Shown here: positions 11,121-19,164 of the stretch, in pieces
Position numbering within the stretch: the stretch's first letter is position 1
Layout: every line of letters begins with the position of its first letter
DNA from: Streptosporangium canum
GTDB lineage: Bacteria > Actinomycetota > Actinomycetes > Streptosporangiales > Streptosporangiaceae
DNA: 57,875 bases
Assembly: GCF_900113865.1 (NCBI RefSeq)
Contig: NZ_FOQY01000044.1
Span: forward strand, 4,725 to 62,599
Reading direction: 5' to 3'
Program-made: the position numbers and the translations under genes
The notes under the pieces: generated by a model
What the model saw: the letters and a program-made list of their open reading frames with translations, nothing else
Databases searched by the model: none
What the model was told of the DNA's origin: nothing

Positions 11121-11978
11121 CTAGAGGCCGATCGTCACGTTGTCGATCAGCCTGGTCGAGCCGACCCCGGCGGCCACGGCGAGGATCGCCTCGCCCGTGT
11201 GGCCCTCGCCGACCTCCGCGAAGGTCGCCGGGTCCACCAGGACCAGGTAGTCGACGGCCACCGAGGGCTCCTCCGCCAGCACGGCGCGCGCGACCCGCCG
11301 GATCTCCCCGGGGGTCCGCTGCCCGGCCCCCGCGAACAGGGCCCGGGACAGGACCGTCGCGGTCCCGCGCTCCTCCGGGGACAGGTAGCGGTTGCGGCTG
11401 GACAGGGCCAGGCCGTCGGCCTCCCGGAGCGTGGGCGCCCCGACGACGGAGATCGGCAGGTCGAGGTCGGCGACCATCCGGCGGATCATCGCGAGCTGCT
11501 GGGCGTCCTTCTGCCCGAACACCGCCACGTCCGGCCGGACCAGGTTGAACAGCTTGAGCACCACGGTCAGCACGCCGTCGAGGTGCCCCGGCCGGAACGC
11601 CCCCTCGACGATCGCGCCCATCTTCCCCGCCGAGACGCCGACCTGCCGGTCCGGCAGATACATGTCCTCGGCGGCGGGGGCGAACACCAGGCTCACACCC
11701 TCCGCGGCGCAGACCTCCAGGTCGTCGTCGAACGTGCGGGGATAGCGGGAGAAGTCCTCGCCGGGACCGAACTGCAGCGGGTTCACGAAGATGCTCACGG
11801 CCACGTGCTCGGCGTGCTCGCGGGCCAGCCGCATGAGCGAGCGGTGTCCCTCGTGCAGCGCGCCCATGGTCGGCACCAGCGCCAGGGCGGCCTTCCCCGG
11901 GGATGCCGGGCCGCCGATCCCCAGGGCCCGCCTCGCCTCGGCCAGCTCGGCGCGGTCACCCGCCACGATCACGTCCAT
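11121..11978 (-). CDS. panC: Pantothenate synthetase
   Basis: A 285-residue ATP-dependent ligase joining pantoate and beta-alanine. The nucleotide-binding LVPTMGALHEGHRSLMRLA (HxGH-type motif), SIFVNPLQFGPGEDFSRYP, FGQKDAQQLAMIRRMVADL and SSRNRYLSPEER are all present, so the active site looks complete. A short insert (GGPASPGKA) precedes the usual start of the fold. Its 5' end overlaps the DUF2520 gene by 10 bases, indicating one operon reading leftwards (DUF2520-panC-panD). No ketopantoate genes are in view. Confidence 0.96.
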   Translation of the reverse strand: MDVIVAGDRAELAEARRALGIGGPASPGKAALALVPTMGALHEGHRSLMRLAREHAEHVAVSIFVNPLQFGPGEDFSRYPRTFDDDLEVCAAEGVSLVFAPAAEDMYLPDRQVGVSAGKMGAIVEGAFRPGHLDGVLTVVLKLFNLVRPDVAVFGQKDAQQLAMIRRMVADLDLPISVVGAPTLREADGLALSSRNRYLSPEERGTATVLSRALFAGAGQRTPGEIRRVARAVLAEEPSVAVDYLVLVDPATFAEVGEGHTGEAILAVAAGVGSTRLIDNVTIGL

Positions 11979-12859
11979 ATGTTGCCTCCCAGGGCGTCCA
12001 GGAGGCGCTCGGCGGCCTCGGGCTTGAGCAGCCCGGCCGCCAGCGCCCGGTCCGCCGTGAGCCTAGCGAGGGCCACATAGGCGTCCGCGGCCTCGGGGGC
12101 GGCCAGGATCAGCGCGTCCACGTGCTTGCGGACGGTCCCCGCGTCTCCGCGCACCACCGGGCCGGTCAGCCCGGCGATGCCGAGCCGCAGCACGTTCTCC
12201 AGGGCGGCGCCCAGCAGCGGGCCGAGCATCCGGCCCGGCTGCTCCACGCCGATCCTCTCCAGCAGCTCGGAGGACTCCGCGACGAGCGTCACCATGTGGT
12301 TGGCCGCTCCCGCCAGGGCCGCGTGGTAGAGCGCCCGGTCCTCGTCCTCGATCCAGACCGGCTCACCCTCCATCTCGATGACCAGGGCCTCGGCCACCGG
12401 ACGGAGCGGGTCGGGCGCGGTGACGCCGTAGGAGATGCCGACGAGCCGGCGGAGGTCGTCGTCCTTGCCGGTGAAGGTCATCACCGGGTGGAGGGCCAGC
12501 GGGAGCGCCCCCGCCTTGATCGCCGGGTTCAGCACCGCCAGGCCGTACGCGCCGCTGGTGTGGGCCACCAGCTTGCCCCGCAGGTCGGCTCCGGTGCCGA
12601 CCAGGCCGGAGACCAGGTCGGGCAGGACGTCGTCGGGGACCGTCAGGAGGATGAGGTCGGATTTCGAGACCACGTCCTCGGGGCGGGTGGGGATCAGGCC
12701 GAGCCGCTCCGCGGCCCGTTCCCTGGAGGAGTCGGAGACCCCGCTCGCGGCGACGACTCGGTGGCCCGCTCGCGCGAGCGCGGCGCCGAGTGCCGAGCCG
12801 ACCCGGCCCGCGCCGACCACTCCGACGGCCAGCCGTGCCGGGCGATCACGTGTGTCCAT
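11969..12859 (-). CDS. Rossmann-fold DUF2520 protein
   Basis: A 296-residue NAD(P)-binding protein. Residues about 10-40 (LAVGVVGAGRVGSALGAAL) form the GxGxxG nucleotide-binding loop of a ProC-like Rossmann fold, and the C-terminal helical half (YHAALAGAANHMVTLVAES...) is the DUF2520 domain. Members resemble 6-phosphogluconate or pyrroline-5-carboxylate-type dehydrogenases and sit next to panC in many Actinobacteria, which has led to the idea of a role in pantoate formation; that is unproven. ATG at 12857-12859. It overlaps panC by 10 bases. Confidence 0.9.
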   Translation of the reverse strand: MDTRDRPARLAVGVVGAGRVGSALGAALARAGHRVVAASGVSDSSRERAAERLGLIPTRPEDVVSKSDLILLTVPDDVLPDLVSGLVGTGADLRGKLVAHTSGAYGLAVLNPAIKAGALPLALHPVMTFTGKDDDLRRLVGISYGVTAPDPLRPVAEALVIEMEGEPVWIEDEDRALYHAALAGAANHMVTLVAESSELLERIGVEQPGRMLGPLLGAALENVLRLGIAGLTGPVVRGDAGTVRKHVDALILAAPEAADAYVALARLTADRALAAGLLKPEAAERLLDALGGNIWT

Positions 12860-13231
12860 CAGATGCCCATCAGATCTAGCGAGCGAACTGCCGGGTTTAT
12901 CCGCCAGGGGAATCGCTTCATTGATCGCGTTCTTTCGTCCGAAACGGGCAGGGCTTGTCCGTCGCCCACCTCGGCTGAGGAAGGCGAGAAGCCACTCCCT
13001 TCAGGGAGTCGAGTGGTCACGACGTCCCGTCCTTCGACCATCTGGGCTCCTTGCCCAGGTGACCAGCGTAACGGGCCGAGCCGTTCCAGCCACGTCACGG
13101 CGTGAATCGGAGAACGGCGACGGGTGCCGGCCTCCCTTCAGCCCGGCGTCCGCCGGGTATCCGGCCGGTCATGGGGCGACCTGCGCCGTACTCCTCAGGT
13201 GAGCGGGCCGGGCGCTGTAGCGTCTGTTGAC
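12860..13231. other. Intergenic region with an isolated hairpin
   Basis: About 370 bases between DUF2520 (leftward) and the methyltransferase (rightward). Apart from the hairpin at 12994-13009 (annotated separately) it holds a weak 79-codon leftward frame with no recognisable family and no ribosome-binding site. Just before the rightward gene, TAGCGT lies 8 bases before its GTG, a plausible leaderless promoter. Confidence 0.4.
12987..13022 (+). mobile_element. Possible IS200/IS605-type right-end (omega-RNA-like) remnant
   Basis: The block GAGAAGCC-ACTCCCT-TC-AGGGAGT-CGAGTGGTCAC contains a perfect 7-bp stem with a TC loop. The arrangement GAAGCC, stem, TTCAG, stem, then a GGTCAC-like end resembles the hairpin at the right end of actinobacterial IS200/IS605 (TnpB) elements. 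No tnpA or tnpB gene is present. The resemblance is from memory of the family, so this is a tentative call; a plain terminator-like hairpin is the alternative. Confidence 0.3.
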
Positions 13232-14215
13232 GTGTGGCTCACCTGGCGCGACGCGATGGAGCATGCGCTCTACGGCGACAACGGCTTCTACCTGCGGGAG
13301 CGTCCCTCGGGGCACTTCCGGACCTCGGTCGGCGCCTCCCCCGTCTTCGCCGAGGCGGTGCTGCGCGAGCTCGTCGCGGTGGACGACGTGCTCGGCGCCC
13401 CGCCGGCGATCGACCTGGTGGACATCGGCGCGGGCGAGGGCGTTCTGGCGGCCGGCGTGCTCGCCGCCGCACCGCCCGGCCTCCGCTCCCGGCTGCGGGT
13501 GACCGGGGTGGACCTGGCCCGCCGGCCCGCCCGGCTGCCGGAGGAGATCAGGTGGACGGCGTCCGTGCCGGACGGGATCCACGGGCTCGTGATCGCCAAC
13601 GAGTGGCTGGACAACGTGCCCGTGGACGTCGCCGAGCAGACGGCGGACGGCCCCCGGCTGGTCCTGGTCGACCCGTCGAACGGCGCGGAACGGCTCGGAG
13701 ACAGGCCGCAGGACGCCGACCTGGCCTGGCTGGCCCGCTGGTGGCCGATGCGGGCGGCGGGCGAGCGGGCCGAGATCGGCAGGCCACGCGACGAGGCCTG
13801 GACATCGGTGATCGCGGGGCTGGTAGGCGGGCGTGCGGTCGCGATCGACTACGCACACCCTGTGGACGACCGCCCGCCGTGCGGGACGCTGGCCGGTTAC
13901 CGTGACGGGGCGGTCGTCGCGCCCGTGCCGGATGGATCGTGCGACATCACCGCGCACGTGGCCCTGGACGCCTGCGCGGCCGCCGGGGAGCGCGCCGGGG
14001 CCGCCACGACGGTTCTGACCACGCAGCGGCAGGCGCTGCGCGCCCTCGGCGTCACCGGCGCCCGCCCACCCGTCGAGCAGGCCCGCAGCGACCCGCGCGG
14101 CTACCTCCGCGCCCTGGCCAGATCCTCCGAGGAGGCCGAGCTGATCGCCGCCGAAGGGCTAGGCGGCTTCGGCTGGCTGTCCCAGACACGCTTTCCGGTT
14201 GCGCGGCCCGGTTAA
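13232..14215 (+). CDS. SAM-dependent methyltransferase, MidA/NDUFAF7 (DUF185) type
   Basis: A 327-residue protein of the COG1565/NDUFAF7 family. The N-terminus VWLTWRDAMEHALYGDNGFYL corresponds to the conserved start of this family, and IDLVDIGAGEGVLAAGVL (about 68-85) is the SAM-binding motif I; IANEWLDNVPVDVA is the family's N-E-hydrophobic-D-N/A motif. The mitochondrial relative methylates an arginine of the 49-kDa complex I subunit, which is the NuoD homologue, so the nuoD-like gene 8 kb downstream is a notable neighbour. GTG 13232 has no Shine-Dalgarno; TAGCGT 8 bases upstream suggests leaderless expression. It ends 8 bases before the S66 peptidase gene. Confidence 0.85.
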   Translation: MWLTWRDAMEHALYGDNGFYLRERPSGHFRTSVGASPVFAEAVLRELVAVDDVLGAPPAIDLVDIGAGEGVLAAGVLAAAPPGLRSRLRVTGVDLARRPARLPEEIRWTASVPDGIHGLVIANEWLDNVPVDVAEQTADGPRLVLVDPSNGAERLGDRPQDADLAWLARWWPMRAAGERAEIGRPRDEAWTSVIAGLVGGRAVAIDYAHPVDDRPPCGTLAGYRDGAVVAPVPDGSCDITAHVALDACAAAGERAGAATTVLTTQRQALRALGVTGARPPVEQARSDPRGYLRALARSSEEAELIAAEGLGGFGWLSQTRFPVARPG

Positions 14216-14223
14216 ATGAGGAC

Positions 14224-15270
14224 ATGCGTCCTGATCTGACTCTCCCCCCGAAGCTGACGGCCGGAGACCGGGTGGCGGTGGTCTCGCCCTCCTTCGCGGC
14301 GCCGGGGATGTTCCCTGCCGTGCATGAGCTGGCGATGCGGCGGCTCCGCGACGAGTTCGGGCTGGAACCTGTGGAGTATCCGACGACCCGCCGGTTGGGC
14401 GCCACGGCGCGGGATCGGGCGGCCGATCTGATGGACGCGTTCGCCGACCCGGGCATCCGCGCGGTGCTGGCCACGATCGGAGGGGACGACCAGCTCGGCG
14501 TGCTGCCCTTCCTCGATCCGGCCGTGGTCACCGCCGATCCCAAGCCGTTCGTCGGCTACAGCGACAACACCAACCTGCTCAACTGGCTGTGGAACCTCGG
14601 TGTGGCGGGCTATCACGGCGGGTCGACGATGGTGCACCTCGGCCGCGGTGGCGGTCTGCACCCGGTGTCGGCCGGTTCGCTGCGGGCGGCGCTGCTGACC
14701 GGCGGGGACATGGAGCTGCATCCGGTCGAGGTGTTCAGCGAGGACGAGCTCGACTGGGGCGATCCCGCGTCGCTGGACCGCGCGGCGCCGACCCTGCCCA
14801 GCCCCGGCTGGACCTGGCACCGGCCCGACCGGGTCGTCACCGCCCCCACGTGGGGCGGCAACCTGGAGATCCTGCACTGGAACCTGGCCGCGGACCGGTG
14901 GATCCGTCCGGTCGAGGACTACGCCGGGTGCGTGCTGCTGCTGGAGACCTCCGAGGAGATGCCCTCGGCCCAGGAGGTGTTCCACATGCTGCGCAACGCG
15001 GGCGAACGCGGGCTGCTCGCGCAGTTCCCGGCCGTCCTCGTCGGTACGGCCAAGGCCAGCAGCCTGATGCGCCGCACCACGCCCGAGGAGCGGGACGGCT
15101 ACCGCACCGAGCAGCGCGAGGCGATCCTGCGGGCGCTGGACCACTACAGTCCCGAGGCCATGGCGGTGTTCGGCGTCGACTTCGGACACACCGATCCCCA
15201 GTGGATCCTGCCCTACGGCGGGCTGGTGACCGTGGACGGCCCCGCTCGCCGCGTCATTGCCCATTTCTGA
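14224..15270 (+). CDS. S66 family peptidase (LD-carboxypeptidase / MccF-like)
   Basis: A 348-residue serine peptidase of family S66, which includes cytoplasmic muramoyltetrapeptide LD-carboxypeptidases (cell-wall recycling) and MccF-type immunity proteins. The nucleophile lies in VGYSDNTNLLNWLW (residues about 105-118), and the Glu/His partners fit GGNLEIL and VDFGHTDPQ near the C-terminus. Length and motif order are closer to the MccF-like subgroup. ATG 14224 starts 8 bases after the methyltransferase stop; the open frame extends further upstream only as a shadow of that gene. Likely co-transcribed with it. Confidence 0.9.
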   Translation: MRPDLTLPPKLTAGDRVAVVSPSFAAPGMFPAVHELAMRRLRDEFGLEPVEYPTTRRLGATARDRAADLMDAFADPGIRAVLATIGGDDQLGVLPFLDPAVVTADPKPFVGYSDNTNLLNWLWNLGVAGYHGGSTMVHLGRGGGLHPVSAGSLRAALLTGGDMELHPVEVFSEDELDWGDPASLDRAAPTLPSPGWTWHRPDRVVTAPTWGGNLEILHWNLAADRWIRPVEDYAGCVLLLETSEEMPSAQEVFHMLRNAGERGLLAQFPAVLVGTAKASSLMRRTTPEERDGYRTEQREAILRALDHYSPEAMAVFGVDFGHTDPQWILPYGGLVTVDGPARRVIAHF

Positions 15271-15442
15271 TCAGCCGTGCGCAGGTGGAACACCGTACCG
15301 ACTGACCGTGGGCGGGCCCCACCTCCCAGCCCTGCCCTGACAGGGCGTAGACCACCTGGGGGCCGGAGCGCGGCCGTCCTGCGTCACCACGCTGGGCTCT
15401 CCCCACGTGACCTGGCTGCATGCCGCCGTACGGACCTGCGGG

Positions 15443-15643
15443 TCAGAAGTCTCCGTCGCGGACGCCCCTGAGGAAGTCACGCCAGACCGCCGGAGCGAAG
15501 GTCAGCACCAGCCCGGACGGGTCCTTACTGTCGCGCACAGCGACGACACCCGAAAGGTTCGTAGCCACCTCGACACAGTTGTCACCACCACCGCTGTAGC
15601 TGGACTTGCGGAACTCGGCACCGGATAGGTCAGGGGAGATCAT
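15443..15643 (-). CDS. DUF397 domain protein
   Basis: A 66-residue protein matching DUF397: FRKSSYSGGGDNCVEVA, then VAVRDSKDPSGLVLTFAPAVW. These small proteins almost always accompany an XRE regulator with DUF5753 in Actinobacteria (BldB/WhiJ-type pairs) and are proposed to modulate it or behave as an antitoxin-like partner. The start is ATG 15641-15643, 5 bases after AAGGAG; the GTG two codons upstream overlaps that site. Its 5' end overlaps the end of the regulator gene by 14 bases, so the two are co-expressed. Confidence 0.93.
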   Translation of the reverse strand: MISPDLSGAEFRKSSYSGGGDNCVEVATNLSGVVAVRDSKDPSGLVLTFAPAVWRDFLRGVRDGDF

Positions 15644-16478
15644 GCTCACTCCTTACCGCAGCGATGAGCACTGCGGACTCCTGGGGGGACAAGCACGCAC
15701 CGGTAAGGCGCTCGAATGTCAGCTTAAGATTCCGCACCTGGTCCGGCGCCTCTACATAGATCTCTCCACCCGGACACCCGGTATAGCCCGCATCCGGATC
15801 TTCATCATCGAATGACAGCAGAGAGAAAGCGCCCTCCAAGCCGCCGTGCGCACCAGACCGGAGCGGCAGGACCTGAATCGTGACGTTGGGCCGGTCCACG
15901 ACCTGAAGAATCTCGCCAAGCTGGCGAGCCATGACGCCGGGCGGCCCAACGGGGCGGCGCAGGACACATTCGTCCATGAGAACATGCAGCGTCGGCGCGT
16001 GTGCGCCGACGATACTGATCTTCCGCGCCATCCGGGCGTCCACACGCCGGTCCAGTTCGGCACTGGCCAGTTCCGGACGCACGGCGTGGATGATCTCACG
16101 AGCATATTCTTCGTCCTGGAGCAGACCTGGCACCAGGAGTGGCTCCCAGGTACAGATGGCCGTCGCTTCGGCTTCCAAGCCGACATATGCACCGGCAAGC
16201 ACATCACTGTAAGCAGTCCACCAGCCGCGACGGCCAGCATCACGACCGAGCTGGATCAATGCGGTCTTCGTCGGCAGGTCCACGCCGTACAGATCGCAGG
16301 CGTTGGCGATGTCCGTACCGCTGGGCATGGTCCGGGCGTTCTCGATACGGCTCAGCTTGGCCGTGGACCAGCCAAGCCGTGTGGCCACCTCCTCCAGCGT
16401 GAGGCTCGCCTTCTCGCGAAGTCCCCGCAGCTCACGACCAAGGCGGCGATGCCGCACAGTAGGACCCATAGAAGCCAT
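15630..16478 (-). CDS. XRE-family regulator with DUF5753 domain
   Basis: A 282-residue regulator. The N-terminal helix-turn-helix (residues about 10-65: LGRELRGLREKASLTLEEVA, then LGWSTAKLSRIENAR) is followed by a DUF5753 ligand-like domain (about 100-275: YVGLEAEATAICTWEPLLVPGLLQ ... RLTGACLSP). This architecture pairs with DUF397 proteins in development and antibiotic control of streptomycete relatives (WhiJ-like systems). It is divergent from the Cys/His-rich gene at 16521 with about 40 bases between the start codons, so it may control that cassette as well as its own DUF397 partner. Confidence 0.92.
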   Translation of the reverse strand: MASMGPTVRHRRLGRELRGLREKASLTLEEVATRLGWSTAKLSRIENARTMPSGTDIANACDLYGVDLPTKTALIQLGRDAGRRGWWTAYSDVLAGAYVGLEAEATAICTWEPLLVPGLLQDEEYAREIIHAVRPELASAELDRRVDARMARKISIVGAHAPTLHVLMDECVLRRPVGPPGVMARQLGEILQVVDRPNVTIQVLPLRSGAHGGLEGAFSLLSFDDEDPDAGYTGCPGGEIYVEAPDQVRNLKLTFERLTGACLSPQESAVLIAAVRSEHDLP

Positions 16479-16520
16479 GCCGCCAAGTCTGCCCGATCGC
16501 GGTCACCGTACGTCCGGCAG

Positions 16521-17156
16521 ATGGAAAGCCGCTGCGGCTGCTTCTCCGAAGCTCCGCCCATGCCCATGGGCTGTGCCCTCTGCGGCCACCCGCCGTACGC
16601 CCACGGCTGCGCCGGCACCGTGCCCGATCACGACTACGCGCAGCCGTCCGGCACGCTGATCTCCGAGCGGCTGGAGACGCGCCGTCGGCTTGGGTCTCAG
16701 CAGTTGCCGCGCTTCACACCACCCGCCGTCGTAGCACCCGGCGAGGTGATCCCGCTGGTCCCCGCACAGCGCCGTCCCGAGCCGCCTCCGGCCGCCCTCG
16801 CCGTACCGGTACCACCGCCACCGCCGCTGCCGCTGCCCAAGAGAGCGCCCCACCCCGTACGGCGCGCGGCACCCCGGCCCGCCGCCACCACGCCGCCCCG
16901 GCGCGACGACGGACGGCGTTCGGGGCCCCGCCGCACCCGAGGGGCCGTTTCCCACGCGCGCGGCACCCGGTTCGCGCCGCCCCGGCACCGATCATCCGCC
17001 CCGTACGGCGCGCCCAAGCCCCTTCCCTCCCCCACAGAGCAGTCCCGCCCGGCGCTCGCGACTACCAGGCGAATCCTTGACCAGACAACGGAGGTCCGCC
17101 CCATGGAACATCCTGAATCCGCCGCACCGCCCCCGGCGATCCCGGCCGGCGGGTGA
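16521..17156 (+). CDS. Cys/His-motif protein with Pro/Arg-rich tail, unknown function
   Basis: A 211-residue protein, not recognised. The N-terminus carries closely spaced metal-ligand-like residues, GCALCGHPPYAHGCAG, which could bind zinc; the rest is Pro/Ala/Arg-rich (for example PVPPPPPLPLPKRAP) and probably disordered. The ATG at 16521 is the likeliest start, but there is no clear ribosome-binding site, and the frame is open further upstream across the regulator gene. The 3' end overlaps the next gene as GTGA, showing translational coupling. It is the first of a three-gene rightward cassette divergent from the XRE regulator. Confidence 0.6.
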   Translation: MESRCGCFSEAPPMPMGCALCGHPPYAHGCAGTVPDHDYAQPSGTLISERLETRRRLGSQQLPRFTPPAVVAPGEVIPLVPAQRRPEPPPAALAVPVPPPPPLPLPKRAPHPVRRAAPRPAATTPPRRDDGRRSGPRRTRGAVSHARGTRFAPPRHRSSAPYGAPKPLPSPTEQSRPALATTRRILDQTTEVRPMEHPESAAPPPAIPAGG

Positions 17157-17320
17157 TCCGCAGCGACGCCGGACGCTACTGGGCCAGCCGCGAGCGGCCC
17201 TTCCCCGAAAGTTCGATGTGGGACGGCCCGCCCTTCCGCACCGTGGACGCCGACACCTTCGAACAACTCCAGGCCGAGGCCGCCCGGCAGGAGGAGGCCG
17301 CCCGGGGAGTAGTCCCGTGA
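17153..17320 (+). CDS. Small acidic protein of the XRE-linked cassette
   Basis: A 55-residue protein with GTG at 17153 overlapping the TGA of the previous gene (GTGA). It reads as one compact unit: GRYWASRERPFPESSMWDGP, then FRTVDADTFEQLQAEAARQ and a short alpha-helical end. Codon use is strongly GC at third positions, supporting coding. It ends in a second GTGA overlap with the following gene. No family recognised; the Trp/Pro/Phe-rich middle and helical C-terminus suggest a small interaction protein. Confidence 0.65.
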   Translation: MIRSDAGRYWASRERPFPESSMWDGPPFRTVDADTFEQLQAEAARQEEAARGVVP

Positions 17321-17663
17321 TCCGGCGCGAGCCCTACCGCGTCCCCGGCCGACACCGCGCCGGGCAGGCCCACGCCGTCGTGCACCACCGCCTCTGGGAC
17401 GGCCGGCCCGCGCCGAGGCCGAACGGCTGGACCGTGCCTGGCTGGGATGGACCGTCCTGTACGGCACGGGCAGCCGCTGCTTCTACGCCGTGGCGGCCTG
17501 GCCCGCACCGGAGTCACTGATCGTCTCCGACCCCACCCCGGGGGGCCTGGAGAAGCAGATGCGCGAGGCCGAGACGACCATGATCACCCAGCGCGGGCGC
17601 CGGGAACCGGCCCCGGACGGCGTGCGCGTCCCAACGCCGCCGGACGACCGGCGCCTCCCCTGA
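17317..17663 (+). pseudogene. Third gene of the cassette, apparently frameshifted
   Basis: Translation starts at GTG 17317 (GTGA overlap) as IRREPYRVPGRHRAGQAHAV, then loses protein-like character after about 17405. In another frame, from about 17400 to the TGA at 17661-17663, a coherent product continues: EAERLDRAWLGWTVLYGTGS, then CFYAVAAWPAPESLIVSDP and a helical stretch EKQMREAETTMI. Joining the two needs one extra or missing base in the run of G and C at about 17397-17412. The intact product would be about 115 residues. It is either a real inactivating mutation, a sequencing error in GC-rich DNA, or less likely a programmed shift. Confidence 0.6.
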
Positions 17664-17868
17664 CGCCGGGCGACCGGCGCCTCCCATGAACGGGCGCGGC
17701 GGCATCCTTCCCACGTTCCATGCCGCCGCGCCGCCGTACCCGCACCGGCCCGGCACGGAGGGGTGCACGGGCCCGTGTGTGACGCGGGCGGGCGGAGTCG
17801 TTACCCGACCCGCCCGCGTCGTCCCCTACATCCATCGGTTCCTCGACGAACGTCTACGACCTGCCGCC
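17664..17868. other. Intergenic segment downstream of the P450 gene
   Basis: Between the converging XRE-linked cassette and the P450 region. Apart from the strong hairpin at 17781-17820 it shows only GC-rich DNA without a supported gene. Confidence 0.4.
17781..17820. terminator. Strong hairpin, likely bidirectional terminator
   Basis: A perfect 12-bp inverted repeat, GACGCGGGCGGG (17781-17792) and CCCGCCCGCGTC (17809-17820), with a 16-base loop. It lies between converging genes (the cassette ending at 17663 and the P450 ending at 17965), where a terminator is expected. There is no T-tract, which is common in high-GC Actinobacteria. Confidence 0.6.
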
Positions 17869-17964
17869 TCAGCACTCCTTGGCGGCCTGGCACAGCCGGG
17901 GCACCATCGCTCTGGCGTCGGCCGGCAGCTCCTTGAAATCGTGCCTGCCGACCTTGCCGATGGA
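17869..17964 (-). other. 31-codon in-frame extension after the P450 stop codon
   Basis: Directly after the TGA of the P450 gene the same frame continues for 31 codons to a second TGA. The codons are nearly all G or C at the third position (29 of 31), which looks coding, and they read SIGKVGRHDFKELPADARAM followed by VPRLCQAAKEC. No separate start with a ribosome-binding site is visible. It could be a stop readthrough tail, a 5'-truncated remnant of a following gene, or chance. Confidence 0.3.
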
Positions 17965-19164
17965 TCAGACCCGCACCTCAAGGGCGGTGAGCCCTCGGAT
18001 GATGTAGCCCGGTCCCCACGAGGGCTCGGCGGTCAGTTCCAGCTTCGGCGCCCTGCGCAGCAGCGCGCCGAACGACTCGATCAGCTCGATCCTGGCCAGC
18101 GGCGCGCCCAGGCAGAAGTGGATGCCCGCCCCGAAGGAGATGTGCGGGTTGTCCACCCGGCCGACGTCCAGGCGGTCGGGGTCGGCGAACACCTCGGGGT
18201 CGCGGTTGGCCGAGCCGAACAGCAGCGCCACCTCCGTGCCGCGCGGGATGTCCACCCCGCCGACCGTGATGTCCTCAAGGACCCAGCGTTCGAACATCTG
18301 CAACGGGGTGTCCCAGCGCATCAGCTCCTCGATCGCCGTGGGGAGCAGGCCGTGGTCGGCGCGGAGCCGCTCCAGCTCGGCCGGGTTGCGGAACAGCGAC
18401 CACCAGCCGTTGCCGGTGACGTTGACGGTGGCCTCGTGCCCGGCGTTGAGCAGCAGCACGCAGGTGCCGACCAGCTCCTCCTCGGTGAGCTTGTCGCCCT
18501 CGTCGGCCACCAGGGCCAGTGCGCTGATCAGGTCGTCGCCGGGGTCCGCCCGGCGGGCACGGGCCAGTCCGACGAGGTAGTCGGAGAACTCCTCGGCCGC
18601 GCGCACGGCGGTGTGCTGGGCCTCGATCGAGGGGTTGAGCTCGTACATCCCGCAGATGTCGGCCGACCAGGGCCGCAGCAGGTGCCGGTCGGCCTCGGGC
18701 ACGCCGAGCATCTCGGCGATCACGGTCACCGGGAGCGGCTCGGCCACCTCCGCGATCAGGTCTCCCCCGCCGCGCTCGGCGAACCGGTCCACCAGCTCCC
18801 CGGCGATCCGGGCGACCTTGGGGCGGAGCGCCTCGACCATGCGCGGGGTGAACGCCTTGGACACCAGCCGCCGGAGCCGGGTGTGGACCGGCGGCTCGAC
18901 GTCCAGCATCCCGGCCCTGACCACCCGCCAGAACGGGTCCTGGAACCCGGGGTCGTCCGGCCTGCCGAACTCCTGGTGCGTGGCCACGTGCAGGTAGGAG
19001 CGGCCGAGCCTGCGGTCGCGCAGCAGCGCGTTGACGTCGGCGTGCCGGGCGATCAGCCACTGGCCGGTCGGCTCGAAGAAGCTGACCGGCCGCTCCCGCC
19101 TCAGCTCGTTGTAGACGTCATAGGGATGGGCGACGAATTCCGGACTCCAAGGATCAAAGCGCAC
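17965..19164 (-). CDS. Cytochrome P450
   Basis: A 399-residue soluble bacterial P450 (CYP105/107-like class by general look). The I-helix oxygen-activation motif is LLNAGHEATVN, the K-helix ExxR is EELMR, and the heme loop FGAGIHFCLGAPLARIE places the axial ligand at Cys351. The likely reaction is monooxygenation of an unknown substrate with ferredoxin partners; no ferredoxin or reductase gene is adjacent. The GTG at 19162-19164 has no Shine-Dalgarno; TACGAT lies 6 bases before it, so the message is probably leaderless, and that box lies inside a perfect palindrome (19165-19184), suggesting direct repression. Confidence 0.95.
   Translation of the reverse strand: MRFDPWSPEFVAHPYDVYNELRRERPVSFFEPTGQWLIARHADVNALLRDRRLGRSYLHVATHQEFGRPDDPGFQDPFWRVVRAGMLDVEPPVHTRLRRLVSKAFTPRMVEALRPKVARIAGELVDRFAERGGGDLIAEVAEPLPVTVIAEMLGVPEADRHLLRPWSADICGMYELNPSIEAQHTAVRAAEEFSDYLVGLARARRADPGDDLISALALVADEGDKLTEEELVGTCVLLLNAGHEATVNVTGNGWWSLFRNPAELERLRADHGLLPTAIEELMRWDTPLQMFERWVLEDITVGGVDIPRGTEVALLFGSANRDPEVFADPDRLDVGRVDNPHISFGAGIHFCLGAPLARIELIESFGALLRRAPKLELTAEPSWGPGYIIRGLTALEVRV

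Noticed and set aside
12859..13098. 79-codon leftward frame overlapping the DUF2520 start (ATGA-like)
   Set aside because: No family resemblance and no ribosome-binding site, and it runs through the isolated hairpin; better explained as chance.
12940..13100. Coding remnant of a TnpB transposase beside the IS605-like hairpin
   Set aside because: Neither strand gives a translation resembling TnpB; only the hairpin is suggestive.
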